A stretch of DNA of 64,000 bases from the NCBI GenBank assembly GCA_016195805.1, contig JACPYT010000007.1, positions 1 to 64,000 of the forward strand, in the 5' to 3' direction. The notes beneath the pieces are model-generated. The model saw only the letters and a list, made by a program, of their open reading frames with translations, was not told where the DNA came from and did not search any database. Each line of letters begins with the position of its first letter. Position 1 is the first letter of the stretch. This DNA comes from Hydrogenophilales bacterium. GTDB lineage: Bacteria; Pseudomonadota; Gammaproteobacteria; Burkholderiales; Thiobacillaceae. Of the stretch, positions 46,635 through 55,680 are shown one piece after another. A program made the translations under genes and the position numbers.

Positions 46635-48521
46635 TTATCCCCAGCCTGCCGCGACGGCCATCCGGTAGGTGACGAACGAGGCCAAGTAGGCCAGTGCAAA
46701 GAGGTAACCGGCCATGATCAGCGGCATGGTCCAGCCGCCGGTTTCGCGCTTGACGGTGGCGAGCGTGGCCAGGCACTGTGGCGCGAAGACAAACCAGGCC
46801 AGCAGCGACAAGCCGGTGGCGAGGCTCCAGCTGTGGGCGATGAGCGGGCTGAGTGCGCCTGCGGTGTCGTTGCCGGTGGCCGACAGCGCATACACGGTGC
46901 CGAGCGCGCTCACCACGACTTCGCGTGCGGCCATGCCGGGCACCAGCGAGATGCTGATCTGCCAGTTGAAGCCGATGGGCTCGAACACGACGGCGAGCGC
47001 ACGCCCCAGCATGCCGGCGAAGCTGTACTCGATCGGCGCGCCGGTCGCGCCTGCCGGCGGCGCGGGAAAGCTGGCGAGAAACCACAGCAGGACGGTGAGC
47101 GCGAGGATGATGCCGCCGACGCGCCGCAGGAATATCTTCACCCGCTGCCACAGGCCGATGGCGATGTTGCGTAGGCGCGGCAGGTGGTAGATCGGCAGTT
47201 CCATCATCAGCGGGTGCATGAGCTTGCGCGCGGTGAAACGCTTGAGCAGCCAGGCGACGACCAGCGCGCCGACGATGCCGGCCACGTAGAGGCAGAACAG
47301 CACCAGACCCTGCAATTCCAGTCCGCCCCAGATCGTGCGCTGCGGGATGAAGGCGCCGATGAGCAGCGCATACACCGGCAGCCGCGCCGAGCAGGTCATC
47401 ATCGGGGCGATCATGATGGTGACCAGGCGGTCGCGCGTGTTGGTGATGGTGCGCGCGGCCATGATGCCGGGGATTGCGCAGGCGAAGCTCGACAGCAGCG
47501 GGATGAACGAGCGCCCGGACAGGCCGACGCCGCCCATCAGGCGGTCGAGCAGGAAGGCCGCGCGGGGCAGGTAGCCGGATTCCTCCAGCACCAGGATGAA
47601 GAAAAACAGGATGATGATCTGCGGCAGGAACACGACCACGCCGCCGGCACCGGCGATCACGCCGTCTACCAGAAGGCTTTGCAGCCAGCCGTTCGGCAAC
47701 AGGGCGGCGACGCTGTCGCCCAGCCAGTGGGTGGCGCTCTCGATCCAGTTCATCGGCGTCTCGGCCCAGGCGAACACCGCCTGGAAAATCAGGAACAGGA
47801 TCACCGCCAGCAGCGGCGGGCCGGCCAGCGGATGCAGCACCACGCGGTCGAGGCGATCGCTGGCAAGGTGCGGAACCGCCTTGTCGAGGCCCATGCCTTG
47901 CAGGATGCGGCGTACCGTCTCGTGGTCGGCTTCGGTATTGTCGGCGGCGGACGCGCCATTGCCGATGGGGGCGGTCCGTTTCCAGTTGTCCGGCCGGTCG
48001 AGCAGGGTGAGCAGCGCGGCGGCGCCGTCGGCATTCACCGCGACGGTATTGACGACGGGCAGGCCGAGTGCGGTCGACAAGGCTGCACCGTCGACCCGGA
48101 TGCCGCGCTCTGCAGCGAGATCGGTCATGTTGAGCGCCACCACGCAGGGCAGCCCCAGGCGTTTGACCGCCAGCACCAGCCGCAGGTTGCGCCGCAGGTT
48201 GGTGGCGTCGACCACGCACACCACCAGATCGGGACGCTTCTCGCCTTCCGCATGACCGGTGAGCACGTCGCAGGTCACCTTTTCGTCGGGCGAACGCGGA
48301 TGCAGGCTGTAGGTGCCGGGCAGGTCGAGCACGCGCAAATGTTTGCCGGCCGGGGTAACGAGCTTGCCTTCCTTGCGCTCGACCGTGACGCCGGCGTAGT
48401 TGGCGACCTTCTGGTGACTGCCGGTGAGTCGGTTGAAGAGCGCGGTCTTGCCGCAATTGGGGTTGCCTACCAGCGCGACCAGCGGTCCGCCGCGATGCAC
48501 ATGGACGATGGCCTGCTTCAT
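46635..48521 (-). CDS. feoB: ferrous iron transport protein B
   Basis: 628 residues. N-terminal G protein with G1 GNPNCGKT (19-26), DLPGTYSL and NMTD, a helical GDI region, then the transporter core with two Gate motifs (GYLPRAAFLLDR and the later CLATLATVKRETGGW). Shorter than E. coli FeoB (773) because the C-terminal tail is missing, common in this group. ATGA overlap with feoA. Imports Fe2+ across the inner membrane. Confidence 0.96.
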   Translation of the reverse strand: MKQAIVHVHRGGPLVALVGNPNCGKTALFNRLTGSHQKVANYAGVTVERKEGKLVTPAGKHLRVLDLPGTYSLHPRSPDEKVTCDVLTGHAEGEKRPDLVVCVVDATNLRRNLRLVLAVKRLGLPCVVALNMTDLAAERGIRVDGAALSTALGLPVVNTVAVNADGAAALLTLLDRPDNWKRTAPIGNGASAADNTEADHETVRRILQGMGLDKAVPHLASDRLDRVVLHPLAGPPLLAVILFLIFQAVFAWAETPMNWIESATHWLGDSVAALLPNGWLQSLLVDGVIAGAGGVVVFLPQIIILFFFILVLEESGYLPRAAFLLDRLMGGVGLSGRSFIPLLSSFACAIPGIMAARTITNTRDRLVTIMIAPMMTCSARLPVYALLIGAFIPQRTIWGGLELQGLVLFCLYVAGIVGALVVAWLLKRFTARKLMHPLMMELPIYHLPRLRNIAIGLWQRVKIFLRRVGGIILALTVLLWFLASFPAPPAGATGAPIEYSFAGMLGRALAVVFEPIGFNWQISISLVPGMAAREVVVSALGTVYALSATGNDTAGALSPLIAHSWSLATGLSLLAWFVFAPQCLATLATVKRETGGWTMPLIMAGYLFALAYLASFVTYRMAVAAGWG

Positions 48522-48787
48522 GTTGCTGATCCGTCAGCCGCCATATGCTCGGTCGCCACCTGCACGCAGGCAGCCTCGACGCGCCGCAGCGCAAACGTGG
48601 AAGAGCCCACCCGCACCACCAGCGGGTCGCCCCCCGGCAGGGCACGCGTCATCACCATCACCTGCTCGCCGGGAAGGAAGCCGATCTCCTCCAGCCACGC
48701 GTGCCATTCCGGGGCGTCGGCGGGGGGCGCGACCTGGGTGACGGTGCAGGCCTGGTGGTCGGGGAGCTGGTCGAGGGTGAGCGTCAT
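48518..48787 (-). CDS. feoA: ferrous iron transport protein A
   Basis: 89 residues, SH3-like FeoA domain (LEEIGFLPGEQVMVMTRALPGGDPLVVRVGSSTFALRR). Small cytoplasmic partner needed for FeoB uptake. Start ATG 48787 lies inside the end of the upstream membrane gene (four-base overlap). Confidence 0.93.
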   Translation of the reverse strand: MTLTLDQLPDHQACTVTQVAPPADAPEWHAWLEEIGFLPGEQVMVMTRALPGGDPLVVRVGSSTFALRRVEAACVQVATEHMAADGSAT

Positions 48788-49307
48788 GAGCTGGCTTTTA
48801 TGCGGGCTGGCGGATTGTACGACGGGGCGGCGACATGGCGCTGCTGCGGGTGCTGCGGCTGATTGACGCGGGGCAGCGCGCGGCGGCGTCCCCGCCGGAT
48901 GTGCAGCCCGAGCAGGAGCGGCAGCGCGAGCCCAGCGATCCAGTGCAGCGGCGGCAGCCAGGCGGCGTTGTCGTCGGAGGAGAAATAATACAGTGCGTAG
49001 CCGGTGGCGGCGAGCCAGATGGTGAGCGCGAGCATCGGCAGGCCGCTGCGGTGGTTCCGGCGGCGGTTCCAGGCGAGCCGGATGTGATTGGGCGCGAGCG
49101 AGCCGGCAAGCGCCAGCGCCAGCATGGCCATCAGCCCGTGCAGGCGCAGCCACCAGGCTTCGAGGGGATGCGCTTCGGGGCCGAATTCGCCGTCCATCCG
49201 CAAGAAATAATGAAACGCCAGCCACAGTGCGCCGCTCAGCCAGAGCAGCGCGAAGCCGGCATAGAGCGACTTCTTGTGACGCGGGCCGAGACGGATGATG
49301 GCCTTGC

Positions 49308-49311
<4 letters not shown>
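48784..49311 (-). CDS. four-helix membrane protein with conserved histidines, putative haem or redox protein
   Basis: 175 residues, helices at about 16-36, 54-73, 92-111 and 121-139. His34, His58, His123 and His137 lie in or at the ends of helices, the arrangement of b-haem cytochrome-like proteins (DUF4405/cytochrome b561 style). A basic tail (HIRRGRRR) is cytoplasmic. Placed between apbE and feoA with overlaps at both ends. Proposed to move electrons to the exported flavoprotein; haem binding is inference. Confidence 0.7.
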
Positions 49312-50194
<883 letters not shown>

Positions 50195-50198
<4 letters not shown>

Positions 50199-50740
50199 TT
50201 CAGGGCAGCCGCATGAATCGCCAGGACGCGGCGCACGCCTTCGGCGATGTGCTTGCAGGAGAGCGTGGCGCCGCTGATGTTCTGGATGTCCTCGTCGAGT
50301 TTGAGCGCCGCGCCATGGCGCGCGCCGTTGAACTGCGCGCGCCATTTGGGATTGCGGATCTCGCCGCCGTGGGTTTCGCGGTAGTCGAGGATTTCCACCC
50401 CGCGCACCGCGCCGCTGGCATCGAGCGCGACCGCGTAGGTGATGAACTCGTGCTTGCCGTATACCTCGTCGAGCACGAACCAGCCGTCCGGCTTGCCGTC
50501 CGCCATGACCTGCCAGACGGGCTGCTCGGGAAAGTGCATCCGCACCCTGGCGGCTTTCTCGACCATGCTTTTTTGCGCATCGGTCAGGCGTACCGGATGT
50601 GGAACGAATGTACTGGCGTCGGGAAACATGATTTTTTGCGCGGCTTCGGTCGTCAGGTATTGCACGGCATAGGCGGGGCTGACCATGGTCGCTGGCGCAA
50701 TCAGGGCGGGGACGATCAGCCAGGCAGGAGCGTGGGACAT
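50195..50740 (-). CDS. exported FMN-binding protein with ApbE flavinylation site
   Basis: 181 residues. Signal peptide 1-25 (cleavage after SPAYA), then an FMN_bind domain ending DIQNISGATLSCKHI: SGAT at 156-159, with Thr159 the expected covalently flavinylated residue. Similar to the RnfG/NqrC soluble domain but lacks the membrane anchor. GAGGATC precedes ATG 50740. Partner of the downstream apbE. Confidence 0.88.
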
Positions 50741-50751
50741 GGCTAGGATCC

Positions 50752-51699
50752 TCAGAAGTTGTAGCCGAGCTTCAGACGCAGCTCGTTCTTGGTTTTTTCG
50801 ATCAGGTGCAGGTCGTCGTCGGTCTGGTTGATGTATTGCTCGCGTCCGCCGGCCAGCTGGTTGAACCAGGTCAGCGTCGCCCACCACTGCTTGCCGCCGT
50901 AGTGCAGGGTCGGGCCGGCGAACAGGCTCCAGCGCTCCTGCCCGACTTCGGTTTCGAATTCGGTCTGATACTGCGTTTCGACCCCGACGTTCCAGTTCGG
51001 CGCGAAGTGGTACGACAGGCCACCGCCGAGCGTGAACTCGATCTCCATTTCCGGCTTGGTCGGCCATTCGAAAGTCGCACTCGGATTGCCGGTCAGCCCC
51101 TGCATGGCGGCGTCCGCGCTCGCCTGCGTCGCGGCATCGAGCGGTGCACGCTTGGCATAGGTGCCTTCGAAGCCGGCGTTGGCGACCGCGACAAGCTGGT
51201 CGTCGAGGAAGAATTTCTGCAACTGCATGCTGACGTCGAACGAGGTGGTGTCCTTGTCCCTGCCCGAATGCGGGTCGAGCCAGGACCGGTGCAGCTCGAA
51301 CAGCGCCGACAGGCCGACCGGGTCCATGGCCGCGGAGAGGAAGTTGTACTTGGCTTTCATTTCAATGCCCGAGGGCTTCAGGCCATACGACTCGGCGCCC
51401 GGCAGGTAGGCGTCGATCACCAGGCCGTGCGTGTCGATCGACTGGCCGAGCAGCGCGACCGAGGCGGTGAAGCTCGAGGTGACGCCATATTCGTACTCGA
51501 GTTCGGTGTCGTAGGCGGTGTATACACCCTGGCCCTTGTCCCAGCGGCGGGTGAGCCAGGCGTAGGCTTCGGACGCGCCCTGGGGCAGGGTTTCAGCGCC
51601 GGCCACGTAGCCGAACAGGTTTTCGTCGGCGGCTGCAGGAAACGCGGCCGCCAGGGTGAGTGCAGCGGGGATTGCGGTAAGCAGGGATATCGATTTCAT
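50752..51699 (-). CDS. outer-membrane beta-barrel protein (DUF6662-like)
   Basis: 315 residues. Signal peptide ends AFPAAA; the mature part alternates short polar and aromatic strands (TELEYEYGVTSSFTAS, MEIEFTLGGGLSYHF, LRLKLGYNF) and ends in a C-terminal Phe, the BamA recognition feature. Probably a porin-like or adhesin-like barrel without a TonB box or plug, so it is not a classical TonB receptor. Eleven bases from the FMN-binding gene. Function unknown. Confidence 0.8.
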   Translation of the reverse strand: MKSISLLTAIPAALTLAAAFPAAADENLFGYVAGAETLPQGASEAYAWLTRRWDKGQGVYTAYDTELEYEYGVTSSFTASVALLGQSIDTHGLVIDAYLPGAESYGLKPSGIEMKAKYNFLSAAMDPVGLSALFELHRSWLDPHSGRDKDTTSFDVSMQLQKFFLDDQLVAVANAGFEGTYAKRAPLDAATQASADAAMQGLTGNPSATFEWPTKPEMEIEFTLGGGLSYHFAPNWNVGVETQYQTEFETEVGQERWSLFAGPTLHYGGKQWWATLTWFNQLAGGREQYINQTDDDLHLIEKTKNELRLKLGYNF

Positions 51700-51774
51700 G
51701 GATCAGGTTTCTTTCCAGGTAGTGAGATTGGCTGGCTGATTCCATGGAACGGGCTGGCTGGTTGAGAAGCGGGG

Positions 51775-51981
51775 TCAGTGGGCTGCGTGCTGCATGTGCG
51801 CGGCGGGGCGCGCCTCCTGGTCCAGTTCGTCGAGCAGGCACTGGCAGGTTTCGCGTTCGGCGGGACTGAGCGCGGCGTGCTGCGCCGCGCGCGCGAGCAG
51901 CAGCGATGCGGTGGCCCGACTGCGTGCGCAGGGATGGCGCAGCATGACCAGGGCGGCAATCAGGAGCGAGGCGGGATGCAT
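51775..51981 (-). CDS. small protein of the iron operon
   Basis: 68 residues with an AAGGAA ribosome site eight bases before ATG 51981. N-terminal half is weakly hydrophobic (LLIAALVML), the C-terminal half is polar with a Cys pair (TCQCLLDELDQEA) and ends in His-rich MQHAAH. No known family. Lies between hemP and the barrel gene in the same direction. Confidence 0.5.
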   Translation of the reverse strand: MHPASLLIAALVMLRHPCARSRATASLLLARAAQHAALSPAERETCQCLLDELDQEARPAAHMQHAAH

Positions 51982-52019
51982 GGCTTTCCTTTCAAGAGGC
52001 GGGCGGGTTGAAGGCAGGA

Positions 52020-52226
52020 TTACTTGGTCAGAATCAGCTTGTTGTTTCGGGTGAGGCGTAGCCGGTAGATTTCACCGTGATGGTTAATCAGGATTTCCTG
52101 GCTCCCCTGGAACAAAAGGCTGGCAGGAATGCCGACCTGCGAAGGGGGCTGCTGCCCGGCCCCGGCTGGAAGCCGGGAGCCAGGCGTTTGGGTGGGACGA
52201 CCAGGGCGCATGGGTTCGGAGGGCAT
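52020..52226 (-). CDS. hemP: HemP/HmuP-like small protein
   Basis: 68 residues; the C-terminal ~25 residues [18 protein letters not shown] and the NKLILTK end match the HemP/HmuP family. HmuP in alpha- and betaproteobacteria activates haem-uptake genes under iron limitation. Here no haem receptor is adjacent; it heads an iron operon. The start is uncertain (ATG 52226, ATG 52211 or TTG 52250). Confidence 0.85.
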   Translation of the reverse strand: MPSEPMRPGRPTQTPGSRLPAGAGQQPPSQVGIPASLLFQGSQEILINHHGEIYRLRLTRNNKLILTK

Positions 52227-52265
52227 GGTTTTCGGATGGAACGCGATCAAGTTTTGATTAAGAGA

Positions 52266-52293
52266 ATAATAACGATTCTCATTAACATGTCAA
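52266..52293 (-). promoter_or_regulatory. hemP operon promoter with Fur box in the spacer
   Basis: On the minus strand TTGACA (52293-52288), 16 bases, TATTAT (52271-52266). The 19-mer at 52286-52268, GTTAATGAGAATCGTTATT, matches the Fur consensus at 15 of 19 positions and fills the spacer, so iron-bound Fur would block polymerase. Confidence 0.85.
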
Positions 52294-52340
52294 GCGCTGT
52301 GAACGGACAGCCTATAGCCATCCACTGGATGGCCGTACTG

Positions 52341-53300
52341 TCAGGAAAAAGAGGAATGCGGGGGGTAGGGGCGGCGCACCAGTGGATGTGCGGACAAGGC
52401 TTCAGGCTGCAGCGTGACGTGACCGATTCCGTGGCGCGCGTCCATGCGCTGGCGCGCGGCGGTGAGAATGCCTGGCCAGTCATCCAGGTTGTTGATTTCA
52501 AGATGAGCGGACAGCGCAATGCTGCCGGACGACAGCGTCCAGACGTGCAGGTCGTGCACGCGCAGCACGCCGTCGAGCGCAGCCAGATCCTGGCCCACGG
52601 CATCGAGCTGGACATGGCCGGGTACGCCTTCCATCAGAACATGCACCACTTCGCGCAGCAGCCGCAGGGACGAGACCAGGATCAGCGCCGACACCAGCAG
52701 CGATAGCAGGGGGTCGATCGGTGTCCAGCCGGTGGTGACGATGACGATGCCGGCGCTGATCGCCGCCACCGAGCCGAGCGCGTCGCCCAGCACGTGAAGC
52801 AGCGCGGCGCGGCTGTTCAGCGTGTGTTCGCCGCGGCTCAGTACCCAGGCGACGAGCAGGTTGATGCCGAGACCGATGATGGCGACGCCGATGACGGTAT
52901 TGCCGGCGATCGCGTGCGGGGTGCCGAAGCGATCGATGGCCTCGTGCACGATGTAGCCGAGCAGGACCAGCATCAGCAGGCTGTTGAACAGCGCAGCCAG
53001 AACTTCGGCACGCACCAGGCCGTAGGAATGACGGAAGCTAGGCGGGCGGCGTGCCAGCCAGGCGGCTGCGGCCGCCAACCCCAGCGCGGAGGAGTCGGTG
53101 AACATGTGTGCGGCGTCGGACAGCAGCGCGAGCGAGCCCGACCACCAGCCGGCCAGCGCCTCGACCCCGGCGAACGAGAGCGTCAGCAGCAGGGCGGCGA
53201 TCAGCTTGCCGTTGGCCCCGTCGTGCGTCGTGTGGGAGTGGGCGTGGTGTATACCGTGGCCATGTGCATGGGCACGGGGGGCGTGATTATGAGCGTGCAC
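52341..53300 (-). CDS. cation diffusion facilitator (zinc exporter, ZitB/CzcD-like)
   Basis: 319 residues. Starts at a GTG with a His-rich tail (HAHNHAPRAHAHGHG) before six helices. HxxxD-type metal sites: DAAHMFTD in helix 2 and HVLGD in helix 5; the C-terminal cytoplasmic domain (VHDLHVWTLSSGS) is present. Exports Zn2+ or Co2+/Cd2+ with proton exchange. Overlaps the nagZ end by 14 bases, so it is the last gene of that chain. Confidence 0.92.
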   Translation of the reverse strand: MHAHNHAPRAHAHGHGIHHAHSHTTHDGANGKLIAALLLTLSFAGVEALAGWWSGSLALLSDAAHMFTDSSALGLAAAAAWLARRPPSFRHSYGLVRAEVLAALFNSLLMLVLLGYIVHEAIDRFGTPHAIAGNTVIGVAIIGLGINLLVAWVLSRGEHTLNSRAALLHVLGDALGSVAAISAGIVIVTTGWTPIDPLLSLLVSALILVSSLRLLREVVHVLMEGVPGHVQLDAVGQDLAALDGVLRVHDLHVWTLSSGSIALSAHLEINNLDDWPGILTAARQRMDARHGIGHVTLQPEALSAHPLVRRPYPPHSSFS

Positions 53301-54366
53301 AGTAATCCGTGGGGTCGATCGGCAGGTTGAGGTCCGCGCTGTTCTGTCCCAGTCCTGCAATGTGGTGCAACGCATTGGCGTAACGCGTCGATTCGCGCAG
53401 TGCGGTCAGGGTCGGCGGGTGCGGGTGGCCGTGCATGCGTGCCAGTCGCGCCCGGGAAGGGGCGGGCCAGTCCACTTTGAGATTGGCCAGCACGTCGTCG
53501 GCCAGGTCGGACCGGTTGCACACCAGGGCCATATCGCAGCCGGCCTCGATGGCAGCCGTCACGCGCTCGACCACGCCGCCGGCGACGGCCGCGCCCGCCA
53601 TGCAGAGGTCGTCGCTGAATACGGCACCGTCGAACCCCAGTTCTTGGCGCAGCAGCTTTTGCAGCCAGACGCGCGAAAATCCCGCCGGCAGGGAATCGAT
53701 CTGCGGGTAGATCACATGCGCCGGCATGATCGCAGCCAGTCCCGCCTCGATCATCAGGCGGAACGGCACCAGGTCGGCGATGGCGATATCGGCCAGGGTG
53801 CGGGTGTCGACCGGAATGTCGACGTGCGAATCCGCCACCACGAAACCGTGGCCGGGGAAGTGCTTGCCGCAGGCGGCCATGCCGGCGTCCTTCATTCCCA
53901 GCATCACCGCCTGCCCCAGCTCGAACACGGCGTGCGGATCGGCATGGAAGGCGCGGTCGCCGATCACCGAGGAGGCGCCGTAATCCAGATCGAGCACCGG
54001 CGCGAAGCTGAAGTCGATGCCGTGCGCCCGCAACTCGCTCGCCAGCACGTAGCCGGTTTCACGCGCGAGATGTTTCGCCTGTTGCGGATGGGCGTTCCAG
54101 ATTTCGCCGAACGCACGCATCGGCGGCAGGCGGGTGAAGCCTTCGCGGAAGCGCTGCACGCGCCCGCCCTCATGGTCGACGCCGATCAGCAGCGGCGCGG
54201 ACTTGAGCGCGTGGATCTCGGCGGTCAACGTTGTTAGTTGCGCCGGGTCGCGGTAGTTGCGGGAAAACAGGATCACCCCACCGACGAGCGGGTGGTTCAG
54301 ACGACGGCGGTCGTCGTCGGTCAGTTCGGTGCCTGCAACGTCTAGCATCAGGGGTCCGAGCGTCAT
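53287..54366 (-). CDS. nagZ: beta-N-acetylhexosaminidase NagZ
   Basis: 359 residues, GH3 fold. Signature KHFPGHG at 168-174, general acid/base Asp-His loop (ADSHVDIP) and the nucleophile Asp in FSDDLCMAG. Cytoplasmic; removes GlcNAc from anhydro-muropeptides in cell-wall recycling. Start overlaps acpS stop (ATGA). Confidence 0.95.
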   Translation of the reverse strand: MTLGPLMLDVAGTELTDDDRRRLNHPLVGGVILFSRNYRDPAQLTTLTAEIHALKSAPLLIGVDHEGGRVQRFREGFTRLPPMRAFGEIWNAHPQQAKHLARETGYVLASELRAHGIDFSFAPVLDLDYGASSVIGDRAFHADPHAVFELGQAVMLGMKDAGMAACGKHFPGHGFVVADSHVDIPVDTRTLADIAIADLVPFRLMIEAGLAAIMPAHVIYPQIDSLPAGFSRVWLQKLLRQELGFDGAVFSDDLCMAGAAVAGGVVERVTAAIEAGCDMALVCNRSDLADDVLANLKVDWPAPSRARLARMHGHPHPPTLTALRESTRYANALHHIAGLGQNSADLNLPIDPTDYCARS

Positions 54367-54743
54367 GTTGCCTCCAGGATCACATAAGCAAGGATGAGGT
54401 CACCCTCGTCCGACAGCGAAACATGATGCGCCGTGACCTTGCGTGCCGCCAGCCAGGCGGAGAGTTCGGGCGCACACTCGATCACGGGTTTGCCTTGCAC
54501 GTCGCGCAGCACGGCGATGTTGCGCAGCGTGACCGGCGCACGCAGGCCGGTTCCGGTCGCCTTGGCGAAGGCTTCCTTGGCAGCGAAGCATTTGGCCAGA
54601 AACCGGGCCGGGTCGCGGCTCGCGCGATAGCCCGCCTGCTCGGCGGGAGCGAGGATGCGGTCCGCATAGGGCTCGCCGTAGCGAGCGAGGCCGCTCCGTA
54701 TGCGCCCGGCGTCCAGGAGATCGGTGCCGATGCCGTGGATCAT
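54363..54743 (-). CDS. acpS: holo-[acyl-carrier-protein] synthase
   Basis: 126 residues. IHGIGTDLLDAGRI with Mg-binding Asp8 and FAAKEAFAKATGTGL with Glu are the two phosphopantetheinyl transferase motifs. Activates ACP for fatty acid synthesis. Overlaps both neighbours by four bases. The pdxJ gene that often precedes acpS is replaced here by a radical SAM gene. Confidence 0.95.
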   Translation of the reverse strand: MIHGIGTDLLDAGRIRSGLARYGEPYADRILAPAEQAGYRASRDPARFLAKCFAAKEAFAKATGTGLRAPVTLRNIAVLRDVQGKPVIECAPELSAWLAARKVTAHHVSLSDEGDLILAYVILEAT

Positions 54744-55591
54744 GGCGACACCTTCACCGGCAAGCCTGCAGCGCGAATTTTTCCGGCAAAGGCCTCGAGC
54801 CATGCGGCGGGCAGAGCGGACAGCCGGCTGGCCTGCGGCTGCATCGAGGGGCGCGCCAGGCCATAGAGCAGCACGCCCCGCACGGGAATCTGCTGCTGCC
54901 GCATGCGCTCCACCGCGGCCAGATAGGCCGCCTGCTCGGCGTCCGGTGGCGGCGCACCGTCCAGCGCGAACACGCAGGTCTGCAGCCAGGTCGGGCACAG
55001 CTGCGCGGCCGCGGCCAGGCGCTCGAACTGCTTGTCAGGCGAAATCCGCGTCTGGTTGACGGTGCGCATGCCGTTGGCCGTCGCGCTGTCGAACTTGAAC
55101 CACGCTTCGCCGTTCAGTGCCGCCATTTTCCGCAGGCCGTCCTGCACGCGCGGACGGTCGGCCAGGCTGCCATTGGTGATCAGCACCAGCTTGATTTTCC
55201 CTACAAGGTCGAAATCCGCCATCACCCGGCCGATCAGTTCGATGATCTGCGGAAAAGCCTTGGCGCTGGTCGGTTCGCCGTTGCCCGACAGCGCAATGTC
55301 GTTCAGCCGCCTCGCCTCTTCGGGCACGCGCGTTTGCATGAAATCGCCGTGGAGGATGCCGGCGAGCAGGGTGCGCAATTCGGATTCCAGTTGCGCCAGA
55401 TCGATGTCCGGCGCGGTGCCGCGAACCAGATCGGGCACCTGGCAATATACGCACGCCCAGTTGCAGGCGTTGTTGGGGTTGAGGTTCACCCCCACCGACA
55501 CGCCCCCCGCGCGGCGCGAGACGACGGGATAGACATACGTCATTCCCGCGTTGTCGCGGTCGTGGTTGGTGGGGGTGAGCTGGGCTGACAC
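54740..55591 (-). CDS. radical SAM protein
   Basis: 283 residues. CxxxCxxC cluster at Cys43/47/50 (ACNWACVYCQ) and the SAM loop SGNGEPTSA. The N-terminus (YVYPVVSRRAGGVSVGVNLNPNN) is well conserved in betaproteobacterial relatives. The fold is close to the MoaA/NifB/activase group but no C-terminal auxiliary cluster is evident, and no substrate can be assigned. ATG at 55543 (MTYVYP) is an alternative start. Confidence 0.85.
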   Translation of the reverse strand: MSAQLTPTNHDRDNAGMTYVYPVVSRRAGGVSVGVNLNPNNACNWACVYCQVPDLVRGTAPDIDLAQLESELRTLLAGILHGDFMQTRVPEEARRLNDIALSGNGEPTSAKAFPQIIELIGRVMADFDLVGKIKLVLITNGSLADRPRVQDGLRKMAALNGEAWFKFDSATANGMRTVNQTRISPDKQFERLAAAAQLCPTWLQTCVFALDGAPPPDAEQAAYLAAVERMRQQQIPVRGVLLYGLARPSMQPQASRLSALPAAWLEAFAGKIRAAGLPVKVSP

Positions 55592-55680
55592 GTTGCTGGG
55601 TGGGTATTGGGCGAACGCGTCATTCTACTTGAGCGGGCGTCAAACCATGCCCCACTCGGCTTGTGGGAAAGCCGGGCAGG

